From assembly GCA_003194525.1 (NCBI GenBank), contig NBIV01000004.1:558001-622000 (forward strand): a DNA stretch of 64,000 bases, in the 5' to 3' direction. The notes below the pieces were generated by a model that did no database searches, was not told the DNA's origin, and saw nothing but the letters and a program-made list of their open reading frames with translations. This DNA comes from Gracilariopsis chorda. Its lineage: Eukaryota > Rhodophyta > Florideophyceae > Gracilariales > Gracilariaceae. Of this stretch, positions 10,997 through 21,531 are shown in pieces (the stretch's first letter is position 1; each line of letters begins with the position of its first letter). Position numbers and translations under genes: made by a program.

Positions 10997-13530
10997 TTGT
11001 GCTGTGCGGAACAATTAAAAGGGATCCCAAACCTTTTCAGATCTGAGATACACAAAATTCAATGCTCAGACTGTATTGAAGCTGCTACAAAATTGACTGC
11101 CCTAGAACACCCAGTTTCAGCCGCCCGGAAGCCCTACAACTGGTGCGTACAGTCTTTACTGGCCCTGTCACCCTTCCTACATTGCAAGGCTGGAGTTATG
11201 TGCTAGTTCTCCTTGACGACAACACAAAATGGTCATGTATCTACTTTATGGATACAAAACTGCAGGTCTTTCCTTCCATTCGATGGTACGAGGCACGTGC
11301 GAAAAATGAACTACCTGATTACACACTCTACCATGTTCGCCGTGACGGGGCGGGTGAGAACCGATCTGACGATGTCACCAAATACGCGTCAGAAACTGAA
11401 ATCGCCCTCGAATACACTCCGCCGTACGCCGACCAGTCAAATAGAGCAGCGGAGAAGCTTATCCGAGACCTTTGGAAAACTATGTGGAAGTTTCCGCATG
11501 CTTCACAAATTCCCCTAGAACGATGGGAAGGGGCAATATCCCACACGAACTGGATAAATACCCACATACTAAACTCACGTGTACGTATGGATAATCCCTA
11601 CGTATTGTGGTGCAAGAGAAAACCAGACTTCTCGACACTCGTGAAGTTTAGACAAAGCGGACATGCCCTCATCTGCAGCTCAGAGTCTTTTTTCGGGGTT
11701 CTTAGGGGATCAAAACCAAAAGCATCTACGTCGCGCGCTTCCTGGTCACTTTGTGGAAATGCAAAATCTACGTACCTTGTATCGAATCTACAATATTTCT
11801 TCATTACACAAAGTAGTTAAATGTAGACAACGGAACTTCATATTCACAAAGAAGAAAGCCCTGCAACCAATCAACTCATTGATTTCTCCTCATTGAGACC
11901 AGGTGAAGCCGAAAGCAAAATGTAAGATGCCGACGAGGAATATGTTGACGTATCTCTAGCTCAGACCTTGGTATCAAGGGCCAGCTCTGAATATGAGAAA
12001 CGCGGGTTCATGGCTCCGAAGTTCTTTAGAGAAGCATGCATCATTCCGGAATAGACTGATGCAATCGATGAAAAGTACGAGGCTCTAACCAGCAGGAAGA
12101 CATAGCACCTCGTACACCAGAAACTTGAAATGAACCCACTCCCATTTCTGTGGAAGTTCATTGCGAAGCCTATAAACAAAAAGTAGTTCTAGGTGCTACC
12201 AAAAGTTCAATGTTTGGTACGGGGACACAGGCAAGAACTTTACCTGGAATATAATCTGCAGAAACTGCATACCTCCGTAACGCAACTTCATACAAACCAC
12301 GTCGGGCTAGTCATGGCAGCTTTGCAAGTTGTGATAATGAAAATCATAGACATAAGTAACGCCTACTTATACGGAGACGTAGGCGAGCCATCAATAATGA
12401 AACAGCCTAACAGGCCATGGGGATTGTGATATAAACACGAAAAGTTCGCCTCCCACTGAAATCAATTCATGGTGCAAAAGATGTCAGACACATCTGGTGA
12501 TCCTTGTTCCTTTCAAATCTGATAATGCTGGAGGTTCTGCAGTCGAAAACTGATGGCCAATTCTACATCTATAACTCTTGTATTGGATTAAGTAAACTAC
12601 ATGTTGGATTTGACGACGCGCTAGTGCTTTTGAGGTCAGGTTCTCCCCTGGAATACCTTTAAGAAAAGAAAAAGAAACATTTGTAAGTGAAGTTTCTTGG
12701 TGAACCAAAGACTTTCATTGTAATGGACGTCGACAGGAACAACAAAAGACTTTGTGTATTACAAGAAATACGGGTCTTGAAGATGTTATTTAGTAAACTC
12801 CAATCCTGCGCAAACTGCGTTTCATACACCTTGCACCCTACTAGACCTAAACAAAGATGGACAGAACCTGGTAGGGCTTTGGAAGTACTAGGCCGTAAAT
12901 TCAAAGCCGGACATCACGTTTGCAGCTTCAATTCTCGTCATACAATTGCATGCGTTTTGATAGAGATATGCTGCACCTGCGAAAAGGATGTTTAAGTACC
13001 TAAAACGTACGAAAAACTATTGCACCTACTTCTTGCAAAGCGCCAATACGCCCATAAAATTATATTGCCATGCAGACTGGCCTGGGTGCACGAAGAACAC
13101 TTATTTTAGAGCTGCTTTACTCTGTAAGGTATTCGAAGTACCAATTCATTTTACATTTAAACAGAAGATTATTGCACAATGGTGTGGAAAAGCTGTATAT
13201 ATGACAATGTTTTACTGCAAAATAGCCTTGAAATTGCTAAAAGAATTATTTTAGAAAATGTTGAATGAAACCAATGTTGAAAATGAACCGGGAAACATGT
13301 GTCCCGCACCAACATTCAGTTCCAGATTCACCGTGTTCTCAAATGTCTAAACTCCAGGAGACCTGGGAGAAACAAACAAATTGCTCTGAAGCTTCACTAT
13401 TTGAAATAATCGGTGAGAAATGTAGTTGTTTGCATGAAATATATGCGATCATAAATGCAGTCTGCCAACTTGTTTACTAATTTGTTGACGCAAGATCACC
13501 CCCAAACATTGATTACGCGGTGTGGAGTAC
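10997..13530 (+). pseudogene. Copia-B polyprotein remnant (integrase, RT, RNase H)
   Basis: Pieces appear in Ty1/copia order. Frame 11143-11820 is an integrase core: ISDR-type start replaced by VLVLLDDNTKW, then RRDGAGENRSD (second Asp) and YADQSNRAAEKLIRDLWK (Glu). Near 12300-12430, KIIDISNAYLYGDVGEPSIMKQP is the copia RT motif. Frame 12988-13254 matches RNase H (YLKRTKNYC, CHADWPGC). Near 13458-13530, MQSANLFTNLLTQ matches the usual copia C-terminus. Many stops and frameshifts separate the pieces, so the copy is dead. I found no convincing LTR pair, so its outer limits are unknown. Confidence 0.8.
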
Positions 13531-13810
13531 ATCATCACTTCTAAATTATTTCAAAATTTTCTCTAAGGCTTTTATATCTCTTTATATTTTATTTTTTAAT
13601 TGTGTAACAAAACTAAAAACGCGAACTTCCATTATATGGTCGTGGTTAATATATGCAATCCAATACCTTTTTCATTCGTCCCATATTTTTCCTACAGGGT
13701 CTCGCTGTGCAGAAATGTTTTTAACGGTGGCACGCTGTGTAAATTTATCGACATAGATTCTAGTAGTACGCAATTATGATAATTTGTTCATAAGTGCAAG
13801 AGACGGTGTG

Positions 13811-13922
13811 AATGGCTGTGCCAGCCGTTCGTAAAACATGTGGACGTACATGTTTCACATAATCTGATAATTAAATTATCAATACTGCACCGCTGGCAGC
13901 TCTGGCTGACCTCGACGGTCAG
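13811..13922. other. Cluster of four adjacent hairpins
   Basis: Four stem-loops follow each other: 13811-13829 (8 bp with one G-T wobble, loop TGC), 13834-13855 (AAACATGT/ACATGTTT, loop 6), 13865-13881 (TGATAAT/ATTATCA, loop TAA) and 13906-13922 (CTGACC/GGTCAG, loop 5). They lie between the Copia-B remains and the Harbinger element. Their role is unknown; they could belong to the end of a lost element. Confidence 0.45.
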
Positions 13923-14105
13923 TCAAGCCGCCAGGTTCCAACCCCATGTTCTTCAACAATGAGTTTCTGATTCGAGTATACGGAGCAGTATCATATCGAT
14001 ATGCAGTGCAGTTATCATCACTGTAAGGTTTGACATTCAACCGAATACTAGGTTGTCGCAGACACGAAGCAACGTGTATAAAATGGCTACGGCTTTATCC
14101 CCTTA

Positions 14106-14133
14106 CTCAGGGTCGTCATATGACTCCTTGAAA
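14106..14133 (+). repeat. Left terminal inverted repeat of Harbinger
   Basis: CTCAGGGTCGTCATATGACT and the following bases match the reverse complement of 18535-18562 at about 21 of 28 positions, including an 11-base perfect core TCGTCATATGA. A second internal inverted pair, GAAATTTTGAAA and TTTCAAAATTTC, lies just inside (14130-14190) and may be a transposase-binding site. Confidence 0.7.
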
Positions 14134-14368
14134 TTTTGAAAACCGGAAATCATGAATCAGGACAAAGTCATGAATTTCAAAATTTCTACGACGATTCCGT
14201 TCTAGGTGTTGGTATGGTAAAAGTGAAATAATTATTTGAACTGCCCACTACGGTGCCAAAAAGTACCATTGCAAGGCATTTTGAGGATCTCAGGTTGTGA
14301 GCTCCTCCAGTTCATGCCCTTCCCCCGCGAAGTACGAGAAAGTTGTAACATTTACGCAGTCAAGAGAC

Positions 14369-15637
14369 ATGAACCGTGCTATCCGAAGGGTGGCAAAGCG
14401 ATCGCAAGCGATCAAGAAGGCAATGAAGTTTTCCTCGTCGAAGAAGAGAGCTCTGTATGCGTCGGCAATACTAGTTTCCTACAGCGTATTGGGGGCACGT
14501 TTTCCTGTGAAAGATCGAAGATCCGATAGAACAGTGAAACGAAGACATCCCTTCGATTTCATAAAACATGTGAATGATATTGGAGAAGAACTATTTCAAC
14601 GTCTTTACCGCGTCAGCATTGCACAATTTCATATATTGGTTTCGCTTTTAACGCGGAAACTTAAGCGGAAACAACTACGCAGAAACTGCCCAGCTTCTAC
14701 TCTAACAGTTGAACTTATGCTGTGTATCACATTGCGAATACTAGCTGGAGCAAGCTATCTGGATGTAGGTTGGCCATACGGTGTTGGTAGAAATACCCCT
14801 TTCTACATCTTCCAAGAAACATTAGACGCATTGAATGATATTCTTCCGAGGATTGCTTTTCCGGAGTCTGAAGAGGAATGTATACAGCGTTCTGAACAAT
14901 ATCAAAGAATGCGAAGGAGTCCCATTAAAGGGATTGTTGCAGCACTCGATGGAATAGCAATTGCTATTCAGCAACCAAAATTGACAGATGCCCCAGATCC
15001 CCGGAAGTATTACAATAGGAAGGGGTTCTACGCCATTTGCGTTCAAGCAGCTGTGTCCGCGAACTATAAGTTCCTATTCGTTTCAGCTAGGCACTCCGGC
15101 GCGACTCATGATTCCACTGCCTTTCAATCTTCATCGCTGCATACATTGGTTGAAAGTGGTAGGTTACCAGATTGGGCATGCATTGCAGCTGATGATGCTT
15201 ATGCATGCGGGAGCCACATATTAACGCCATATTCTGGGAACAATCTTTCTCAAGAGAAAGATACTTTTAACTTCTACCTTTCTTCTTGCCGAATCACCGT
15301 TGAGCAAGTCTTTGGTATGCTTGTCAACCGGTTTGGTATTTTTTGGTCACCGCTCAAACATCTTTTATCTAAGAGTACTCTTATCATCATGGTCGCATGT
15401 AAGCTTCACAATTTCATAATTGACAACTCTCCTAATGGCATGCATAACATATTGGGCATCGCGGAGGAGAACAATGTAATTGGAACACCAGTGGTTCACT
15501 TGCAGAATTTTCTCCATACGGAACAAGACGCACAGCGAACACGACAGCGGGGAAGAGAAAACTCAACTGTTAGAGACAGGGTAGCAAGGCGGTTAACAGA
15601 ACTGGGATATGCACGCCCGAGAACTAGGCGATGCTAG
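14369..15637 (+). CDS. PIF/Harbinger DDE transposase
   Basis: This intact frame of 422 residues from the first ATG (the frame stays open upstream to about 14297) encodes a DDE_Tnp_4/PIF nuclease that would cut and join transposon ends. The N-terminal third is basic and rich in Ser/Lys/Arg. The catalytic residues are visible: first Asp in AALDGIAIAI, second in AADDAYACGS and Glu in RITVEQVFGM. HSGATHDSTAF and ACKLHNFIID are also typical of the family. Its length is near the family norm of about 400 residues, and no stop or frameshift is seen. It ends 2 bp before the end of the convergent partner gene. It may still be functional if a partner protein is supplied. Confidence 0.9.
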   Translation: MNRAIRRVAKRSQAIKKAMKFSSSKKRALYASAILVSYSVLGARFPVKDRRSDRTVKRRHPFDFIKHVNDIGEELFQRLYRVSIAQFHILVSLLTRKLKRKQLRRNCPASTLTVELMLCITLRILAGASYLDVGWPYGVGRNTPFYIFQETLDALNDILPRIAFPESEEECIQRSEQYQRMRRSPIKGIVAALDGIAIAIQQPKLTDAPDPRKYYNRKGFYAICVQAAVSANYKFLFVSARHSGATHDSTAFQSSSLHTLVESGRLPDWACIAADDAYACGSHILTPYSGNNLSQEKDTFNFYLSSCRITVEQVFGMLVNRFGIFWSPLKHLLSKSTLIIMVACKLHNFIIDNSPNGMHNILGIAEENNVIGTPVVHLQNFLHTEQDAQRTRQRGRENSTVRDRVARRLTELGYARPRTRRC

Positions 15638-15639
15638 AT

Positions 15640-17106
15640 TTAAGTTGAAGGTTCTTGATTGCACAAATTCTTGAATAGCTCTTGTACCACTTTCGAATAC
15701 ATTTCTTTCTCTTCTGCCGAGTTGGCATTGGCCTCCATATCCTTGGCTTGAGAGATTGCGGAAAGAAGCGACTGTGCCGATCTCCCCCTAGCCTCAGCTG
15801 CTTCATACACTGCTTTATCCCTCTCAGCTTTTTCGGTTTCTCTCGCTACATCCACGGAGCAAGGCTTTAGGACCGAAGATAGAGCATCAATGCCTAAAAT
15901 GCTGATTTCTTGTGGTTCTCTTTTCCTTTTACGACCCGAGTCTCTCCCACTATCCCGGCGTGGTTCCAATCCTTCGCCGACGCCTTCTTCACGCTGCGCG
16001 TCCGATTGCAATGCGCGAGTAGCCAAAGGGCTAATAATAGGATACTTCTTCAAGAAGCAAAAGGCGTACATAATGTAGGTCTTTCCGGTGGCATAGAGAA
16101 CAAATGCGTCAGGGTCTCCTTGCCCTGACGATTCATGTTTGTTAAGGCATGCCCCATACAAGCTTTTGAACTCCGCAAACTTCCGTTTAAGAACACCAGC
16201 AGGCCTTTCATACCGTCGAATACGAGTGTCTATAGACGCGATATCACCTCGAGTCACTCCTCCAGCCAGCAATGTAACAGGTGGAGGTTGGAAGGTGTCA
16301 TCATTGAAAAGTGGAGTGATGTGATCAGACCAAGGGTCGATATTATCGGCATCAAGTTCTTCTCTAGTTCAGGGTTCCATAAGCTGGGCACGAGCAGTGG
16401 TCATGCGATCATCTGCGAGCACATGCAACAGCCTGCAATATTCATTGGCTTCGAAGTCTGGTTCCCTAACGACAGTCCCTGAATTCATATTGCTACCTTC
16501 CCCAACAAATGGCTGACCAACTTTAACATTGTCACCATCGAATAACGGAACGTCTCCTCGCATCCACTCCATATGCTCCTCGCCGGCTGCTGTTCTCTTC
16601 ACCTTGACAACTGTTGCTGCGATAGAATACATGCGAGATCGTTCCCCTTGTTCCCCTGCCTCAACAAAATCCAGAACCTGTATTGCATCGTTGATGCTGA
16701 ACTCCCTCTGAACCATTTTAACAATGAGCACATTCACCTTCGTTTTCATCTTACTATTTTGAGCACCAGTTATTTTTAGAGCCCGCAACAGAGCCTTGCA
16801 AGTGCTATTGTCAAGTGGATACTTCCTAAATAGTTCTTTCCCTTCCTCGACTGTACAGGGCACAACACATCTGGGATCTCTGTCTGCATCTTCAATCACG
16901 CGTGCCCCAGCAGGTGTTTGCTGAGAAGGAGCACCGGGTCTGCCAAAAAGAAAGTCTTCATGCGCATTTACATTACCGCTCTCACTCTCCCCAATGCCTT
17001 CTGAAGCATTGTGACGTGGTGCTATCTCAGACGCCAAACGTTCAGCAAAGTTTTGCTGCGGTGTGGACGGTTCCACATTAGATGCACCAGTGGACGGTAC
17101 TTTCAT
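15640..17106 (-). pseudogene. Harbinger partner protein (SANT/Myb-like), one in-frame stop
   Basis: The frame runs from ATG at 17106 to 15640 (489 codons) and is broken only by a TGA at 16371-16369, after which the same frame continues for about 240 codons. The second half has RKFAEFKSLYGACLNKHESSG and DAFVLYATGKTYIMYAFCFLKK, which resemble the SANT/Myb or trihelix-like domain of Harbinger helper proteins. A basic segment (GRDSGRKRKRE) that could be a nuclear signal and an Ala/Glu-rich helical tail follow. In known PIF/Harbinger elements this partner brings the transposase to the nucleus and the DNA ends. I infer that role from position and domain. The single stop suggests recent inactivation, readthrough or a sequence error. 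Confidence 0.7.
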
Positions 17107-17199
17107 TGGTACTGGAAAAGCGGAGGCAGAAGGTCAACGTTAGAAGCGGGTTGCTACTGAAAGGCCAGCCGCGCGAGTATCCCTGCGGCTTGCTGGCTT

Positions 17200-18390
17200 T
17201 GGAAACGTTTGTTTGCGGTTGCAGACGCAGTAGGACGGTGAGTGGATAGTAGAGCCGTGTTATGTCGTCTGTTTGGCCTCGGTGGGGGAGTTGGACGGCA
17301 CTGTGGATGATTGAGGCCGGTAGATAGTTGAGGTTGCGGACGGTAGATGGTTAGGGTGAGGATAGTGAATGGTTGAGAATGAGCACGGTTCAGCACGGTA
17401 GATGGTTGAGGATGATGGATAGGTGGGGTTGGGGACGGAGGATGATGAAGGCGGATTGTTGGGGTTGCGCACGGTGAATGGATGATGACGGCGTATGGTT
17501 GGCGTTGCAGATGATGAACGGTTAGGGACGGTCGATGATGACAGCGGATGGTTGAGTTTTGGGACGGGGGTTGGTGCGGCGGATGATTAGGGTTGATAAC
17601 GCTGGATGGTTCGGGTTGCAGCGGATGTTGGATGAGTCGGGGTGTGGAAGTTGGATAGTTGAGGTTGCGAAGGGTAGATGGTAAATAAAGTCGGAGAGAT
17701 GGGGCTGGGGACAGTGGATGTTGAAGGCGGATGGTTGGGGTTGCGGACAGGGGATCGATGATGACAACGAACGGTTGGGGTGATGACGCTGGATGGTTGG
17801 CGTTGCGATTGTTAGATTATTAGGACTGCCGACGTTAGGTGGCGAGGTTGTAGAAGGTAGATGGTTGATGACAACGGATAGTTTGTGTTGCGGAAAATGG
17901 AAAATAGATGACGCAGGATAGTTGCAGTTTTGGATAAGGAACGGTTGGGTTTAAGGATGGAAAATGATGACGGTGGATCGTTGGGTTTAGGGACGGTGGA
18001 TGGATGAGGACAGAACATGATTGGGATTGCGGACGGTGGATGATGACGGCGAATGATCGAGTTTGGGGATGGTGCATGGGTAATGACGGCAAATGGTTGT
18101 GGTTTCGGACAAAGGATGGTTGGGGGTGAGGAAGTTGGATGTCGACTGCGGTAGTTCGGCTGAGGGTGCGGACGATAGTCGGTAATAATGTGGAGGCGGA
18201 TAGTTGCAGCTGTGGGTGAATCTCGTGAGTGATGGGCGGACAGGTCTGGGGCGACCGTGGTAGAGGGATAAACTTGGAAAAAGCGCCATCCACGCGTGAA
18301 AGGTGTTGGCTAAGGCGAGGATGTGGGTGGTTGCGGTTTGGATGGTAATTGTGAGAGTATGTGGGTTGTTGGTGTCGGCCGCGAAAAATT
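17200..18390. repeat. Degenerate minisatellite inside the Harbinger element
   Basis: About 1.2 kb consists of imperfect tandem copies of a unit near 35 bp that can be written GGATGGTTGGGGTTGCGGAC followed by GGTGGATGATGACGGC. The plus strand is G/T-rich and nearly lacks C. Minus-strand frames through it read as Pro/Ser/His/Asn-rich chance peptides. It lies between the start of the partner gene and the right terminal repeat, where the partner's promoter would be expected. Confidence 0.85.
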
Positions 18391-18424
18391 GAAGCGAACC
18401 TGTCACTTTCATTGTTTCATTGCA

Positions 18425-18453
18425 TGTCGGGGAAATCCTAGATTTCCCCGACA
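18425..18453. repeat. Perfect 13-bp hairpin
   Basis: TGTCGGGGAAATC at 18425-18437 pairs perfectly with GATTTCCCCGACA at 18441-18453 around a 3-nt loop CTA. It sits at the right edge of the minisatellite, about 80 bp inside the right Harbinger terminal repeat. It could be a binding site, a terminator-like structure or a breakpoint scar. Confidence 0.75.
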
Positions 18454-18534
18454 GGCATGGAAGTTGGAAATCGGTCTGAAACAGGTGGACAATTTTTATT
18501 GGCTAGAAGGTTTTCATATTTTCCATATTTCCTG

Positions 18535-18562
18535 TTTCAAAAACTCATATGACGAGCCTCAA
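18535..18562 (-). repeat. Right terminal inverted repeat of Harbinger
   Basis: The plus strand contains TTTCAAAAACTCATATGACG, the reverse of the left terminus, with the perfect core TCATATGACGA. The repeat ends at about 18562. Confidence 0.68.
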
Positions 18563-20340
18563 TCCCTACGTGTTCTTGGGTTTGCATGGGTAGGACCGAT
18601 ACACGTCTTGGGGGCCAGAGATGGCATTTCCCCCGCCACATGTCCCCTTCTGTACATATGTTATGATGTACAGTTTGCAAAGAGCTCCAATCCCTCCGTG
18701 TAGGTGTCACTGTGTTTGGAAAGAGTTTCCATTCAGCCATAGAGACAACCCGAGTGGTAGATAGCCCACAGTTTCCAACCCGGGTTGTTTAATTCCTATG
18801 TTCCCGCAGGGACATTCACATCATGGCCCACATGTTGGCTCTAATATACTCAACCAACTCAGCGATACGCACAAGGCTCGTGCTATTTCTTCATCTGAAG
18901 TATCTCTTAGCGCTTTCTGGACAACCATAGCTCCCACTACCGCTGTTTTTTCCCAAGGCACACTTCGATATATTTAAAGTGTATGACACTTTCTTCTTGT
19001 GCGACCTTTAGGTCCGGCTTTATTGATATAATGGCGACAAGAGTTGGTGCAAATGTCATAATTGACGTTTCCACGACCATTCGACTCTTCTTGCATAGGA
19101 GAATTTTACATTTGGATCGACAGGTGTTCAAATACACCCGAAAGCCGATGTTGACAGTCTGAGAGCAGAACGTTGTAGCGTACGCTATGCTGTATTCTTT
19201 TCGCTCGGCGTCCATATTTTGCGTTTTATTTCAATGGCAAATTTAGCAAACACTTAAGGTTCGGCTATTTGTACAGGTTCTCTGTCGTGCACGCCCCCTG
19301 TGACAATTCCCATTCCACCGATCCATATCCCTTCTACATGCAAACAAGCCATGTGAGATCTGTTATTCTATCAAAACCGTTATCCATCTGACATATGTTT
19401 TATAGTGAACGCATGCATCGGCTTCCATGAACCTGACTCTATAATAAAAGTATTGTAAGACATCCGTCCCTATTTGTGTTTGAAATAATAGCTGCACATG
19501 TTTAAAAACGCCTCAACATTCACTAATGGATTTCTACCATAGTATAGAAGTAAGATCTCTATACGATTTAACATATTAGGGGGAGATAGATTGTGATTTC
19601 TTTGTAAAACGTTTTCCTAAGAGCCTACTCTTAAACATGCTCAACCGAAAAGAGCTCTCTGGGACGTCTGCAGATGTTATGGCAACTGTTCACCTGATCG
19701 TACAATGGCTTCTTTCCTACGAGGAGGCATCATCCTGTGAAGCCCTCCTTATAAAAATGAATCAGAGTCTCAGCTTATAGTCATCTGGCTGCACAAGCTT
19801 CATTTTGTGTTGTTTCTTCTCCAGAAGCGCGGAAGGAGAGGTTTGTTTCTTAGGACTTCAAGAGTAATCACTATTTGCACTTCCGATGGCATAAAATGCC
19901 TCTCTTTGAGAGCATTGTGTAGGAGAATGTTGTGATGCACATTCCAGTAACGTTGTGATCCCCTACGGAGGGTGCAGATGCGCTCACGGGCGCCATGTGG
20001 GATTCCTGAAGTTAGATGAAAATGTGCAAGCAGCAGTTTGTATGAAGCTCAAACCACAGGTAGTCTATTTAACATCACAGAGTTTGGATGGCAAACATCA
20101 CAGGTTGTCGCAGACTGGATATGAAGGTATGTAAGTGGATAAGACATGCCACCACGGATTAAGAGCAAACCGGATGAGCCCACCCTGTTTGCGGTGGTTC
20201 GACAAACACATCTTCTACATAAAAGAAGTACAATAACTTCGTAGAAGTATAAAAAAAGCGGCCTAAGCCTCAATAACCTTTTGTCCTACAACCTCTTTTC
20301 TACATTTGCTTGGCACTGATAACTGCCATAACAAGTTATG
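18563..20340. other. Unassigned spacer
   Basis: No domain is recognised. The longest plausible frame is 19215-18937 on the minus strand (92 residues, MDAERKEYSIAY...). It has no known motif and no clear expression signals; I leave it uncalled. Otherwise the region is AT-rich and featureless by eye. Confidence 0.35.
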
Positions 20341-20603
20341 TGCAACAGTTAAGGTTCAGACAGGACAGAAGAGCACGTCTAAAGTTCAGAAAGGAGGAAA
20401 CGGCACGTCTAAAAGGCTATGACATAACTGTAGGCAAATATGCTTGTAATTGTACGTAGAATCAGTCCAGTTAGCACTACCAGAACTGGGCGAAAGGGCG
20501 CACCGATGTACACTTATGTGCTGACGCTGCTGCAAAGCTTGGAGAGGGAGAAGGGGCATCGAACTGTCGGAGAAAAGCTCTATTAAGGACCCCCAGTGTT
20601 GCC
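20341..20603 (+). repeat. 5' LTR of Gypsy-B
   Basis: This 263-bp repeat matches 29622-29884 over its full length. It contains a tandem duplication near its start: two related units of about 30 bp built on GTTCAGA-AGGA-AG-GCACGTC. Confidence 0.9.
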
Positions 20604-20604
20604 C

Positions 20605-20622
20605 TGGTAGCATCGCTGCAAT
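20605..20622 (+). promoter_or_regulatory. Primer binding site of Gypsy-B
   Basis: TGGTAGCATCGCTGCAAT begins 1 nt after the 5' LTR. Its complement ends in CCA, as a mature tRNA 3' end would, which is the usual Gypsy priming mode. The tRNA species is not identified. Confidence 0.6.
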
Positions 20623-21366
20623 GAAAGCTCCGAATCTCTATCTGTCGATCAACGTAAAACCAAACAAGCCGGTGTGGTTGAATGGCAAGCGTGAGTTTCT
20701 TGTCATCAACACACGGCAGTACAAAGTTGAGCAGTATTTTAATCTGGTTCAGGTGGTCAGCGCAAGTGAGGTAGTCACCGATCCGAACCACAATTCCTTC
20801 ACTACAACCTGGTTAACAGGCACGGCTGCAATTTTGTGGTACAACTTGTTGAGATCGAGTGAAACCCCGGCCAGATGGGAAGGGTTAGTTGCTGCAATCT
20901 TTAAAGAGTTTGTACCAGACGATCACGAAGGTCAAGCCCGAGATTCGTTGAGATAGTGTAAACAGACCGGGTCTGTCGCAGAGTATCTGTCTAATTTCCG
21001 CAACATCGTACTCACTACTCCAAAAATGAGCAGTATTGAGATATGGCAAAAGATGTCAGTGGTCTAAAGCAAAAGGTTCAGTTTGAACTCAGAAAAGCCA
21101 ACTGTACTGCTTTTGAAGAAGCCATTAAGATGGCCATCGGTGTAGAGCCCGCATTTGCTGGGGTTTCGCTCCAGTCACTCTCAATAGCGTCTACGAGTTC
21201 TGTTTCGGTATCAATGGAAATTAACCATACCGCGTTTCGACGTTTAGGGCGTTCGAAGCAGTACTTGTCGGATATCCGCAACAAAACAATGCATGCTTCA
21301 AATGACACAAACCAGGCTGTCGTACTGCGAAGGAGAGCCACGCCAAGCCGCTGTTGCAAATATTGA
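20621..21366 (+). pseudogene. Gypsy-B gag remnant
   Basis: Frame 20621-20956 carries a retrotransposon Gag pattern: YKVEQYFNLV, then TTTWLTGTAAILWYN and WEGLVAAIFKEFVPDD, corresponding to the conserved Trp-rich core of the family. A stop at about 20954 is followed in frame by CKQTGSVAEYLSNFR, also Gag-like, and then the frame shifts to 21043-21366. No zinc knuckle is seen. The gene is broken. Confidence 0.75.
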
Positions 21367-21531
21367 AGCCATGATAGGTGTAGAGAATTGTGATGATATA
21401 TTAGTTCCTGATAGTTCGGAAAACTAAATTGTCCTTTCAAAACTAATAAGAGCACGTCGAAAGGACTTCTGTGTAATAACGTCTCGCCAAACGCTTGGAA
21501 TGAGATCATTCGTTGTGTCCCTTTCTTATTC

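Larger units (their letters stand above)
14106..18562. mobile_element. PIF/Harbinger DNA transposon
   Basis: The left end (14106-14133) and the right end (about 18535-18562) are inverted copies: both contain TCGTCATATGA followed after four bases by TTGAAA, with AGG and one variable base before it. Between them lie a DDE_Tnp_4-type transposase on the plus strand and a convergent minus-strand gene in the position of the Harbinger partner protein, followed by a minisatellite. The two-gene layout is standard for PIF/Harbinger. I could not find the expected 3-bp TWA target duplication (left flank TTA, right flank TCC), so the exact termini may be a few bases off. Confidence 0.8.

Noticed and set aside
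14236-14529. 97-residue frame upstream of and overlapping the Harbinger transposase
   Set aside because: Different frame from the DDE domain and no motif; the transposase frame overlaps it fully.
17154-18412. Pro/Ser/His-rich minus-strand frames
   Set aside because: They are translations of the degenerate minisatellite and have no independent support.
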